From assembly GCA_030837935.1 (NCBI GenBank), contig JAUQXU010000075.1, positions 1 through 6,395 on the forward strand: a stretch of 6,395 nucleotides of DNA, in the 5' to 3' direction. The position numbers and the translations under genes are program-made. The stretch is from Candidatus Brocadia sp. Its GTDB lineage: Bacteria > Planctomycetota > Brocadiia > Brocadiales > Brocadiaceae. This document shows, in pieces, positions 6,069 through 6,395 of this stretch. How positions within the stretch are numbered: the first letter of the stretch is position 1; the number at the start of each line of letters is the position of its first letter. The notes under the pieces were generated by a model, which was not told where the DNA came from, made no database searches, and worked only from the letters and a program-made list of their open reading frames with translations.

Positions 6069-6097
6069 TTGACTTTGAATCACAAATTACATAAATT
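6069..6097 (+). promoter_or_regulatory. sigma70-type promoter for rpsT
   Basis: TTGACT (6069-6074, 5 of 6 consensus) and TAAATT (6092-6097, 4 of 6) are 17 bases apart. An alternative -10, TATAAA at 6097-6102, fits the sequence better but the spacing is too long. Transcription from about 6104 would give a leader of roughly 60 bases. The -35 box is 18 bp from the -35 box of the divergent def promoter. Confidence 0.55.
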
Positions 6098-6166
6098 ATA
6101 AAGCTTTAATTCACGCATTTATGCTGGTTACTTTTTTATCAATTTTAATTAAGGGAGTGCGATACA

Positions 6167-6395
6167 ATGCCTACAATGAAGTCAGCCAAAAAAAGGCTCA
6201 GGCAAAACATAAAACATAATTTAAGAAACAGGTCTTATCGGTCTGCGCTTAAAACGCAGATAAAGGATTTTTTGGGCGTCGTAAAAGAGGGAAAGGTGCA
6301 GGCGGCTGAAGAAGAACTCCGACTAACGGTGAAAAAGTTAGACAAGGCCGCCGCGAAAGGAATTTTACACAAAAAAACTGCCAGCAGAAGAAAAT
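6167..6395 (+). CDS. rpsT: 30S ribosomal protein S20, 3' partial
   Basis: The first 76 codons plus one base of rpsT, cut by the window end; the family is usually about 85-90 residues, so only a few are missing. S20 binds 16S rRNA in the body of the small subunit. The reading MPTMKSAKKRLRQNIKHNLR is the typical basic N-terminal helix, followed by NRSYRSALKTQIKDF and the signature region KLDKAAAKGILHKKTASRRK (residues 57-76). The family usually has Asn where the second Lys of HKK stands. Ribosome site AAGGGAG (6151-6157) is 9 bases before the ATG. It is divergent from def and monocistronic as far as can be seen. In E. coli S20 regulates its own translation; no equivalent leader structure is recognised here. 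Confidence 0.95.
   Translation, partial: MPTMKSAKKRLRQNIKHNLRNRSYRSALKTQIKDFLGVVKEGKVQAAEEELRLTVKKLDKAAAKGILHKKTASRRK

Overview
This window comes from a Gram-negative-type bacterium. Three consecutive genes encode lipobox-bearing, Slp-like lipoproteins, a family associated with the outer membrane. The base composition is moderately AT-leaning. The def-fmt-DUF116-rsmB order plus Slp-type lipoproteins would suit a planctomycete of the anammox group (Brocadiales) or a deltaproteobacterium/Nitrospirota-like lineage. This placement is an inference from gene content only and is not secure.

Left part, plus strand (2-2349): the 3' end of an FAD-linked oxidase gene (GlcD/D-lactate dehydrogenase type, C-terminal domain only, cut by the window edge) is followed 28 bases later by three tandem paralogous genes for Slp-family lipoproteins. 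The three mature cores align without gaps over 126 residues from the lipid-anchored cysteine. Copies 1 and 2 are about 83% identical by hand count, and copy 3 is about 75% identical to either. Signal peptides and C-terminal tails have diverged. The tails of copies 2 and 3 are very rich in Tyr and Trp.

Middle and right part, minus strand (5909 down to 2455): a compact translation/rRNA-maturation operon reads def (peptide deformylase), fmt (methionyl-tRNA formyltransferase), a Cys-rich DUF116 protein, and rsmB (16S rRNA m5C methyltransferase). Def and Fmt are the two opposing steps of the N-formylmethionine cycle. The rsmB gene begins with TTG inside the end of the DUF116 gene (20-base overlap). 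The operon converges on the third lipoprotein gene across about 105 bases, where only a weak terminator candidate is visible.

Right edge, plus strand (6167-6395): the start of rpsT (ribosomal protein S20), cut by the window end. The 257-base divergent region between def and rpsT holds two good sigma70-like promoters back to back, with their -35 boxes 18 bp apart, so S20 synthesis and the formyl-Met/rRNA modification operon may share one control region.

No tRNA, rRNA, CRISPR array, insertion sequence or recognisable riboswitch was seen. The most unusual element is the lipoprotein triplication, with strongly conserved cores and diverging aromatic tails.
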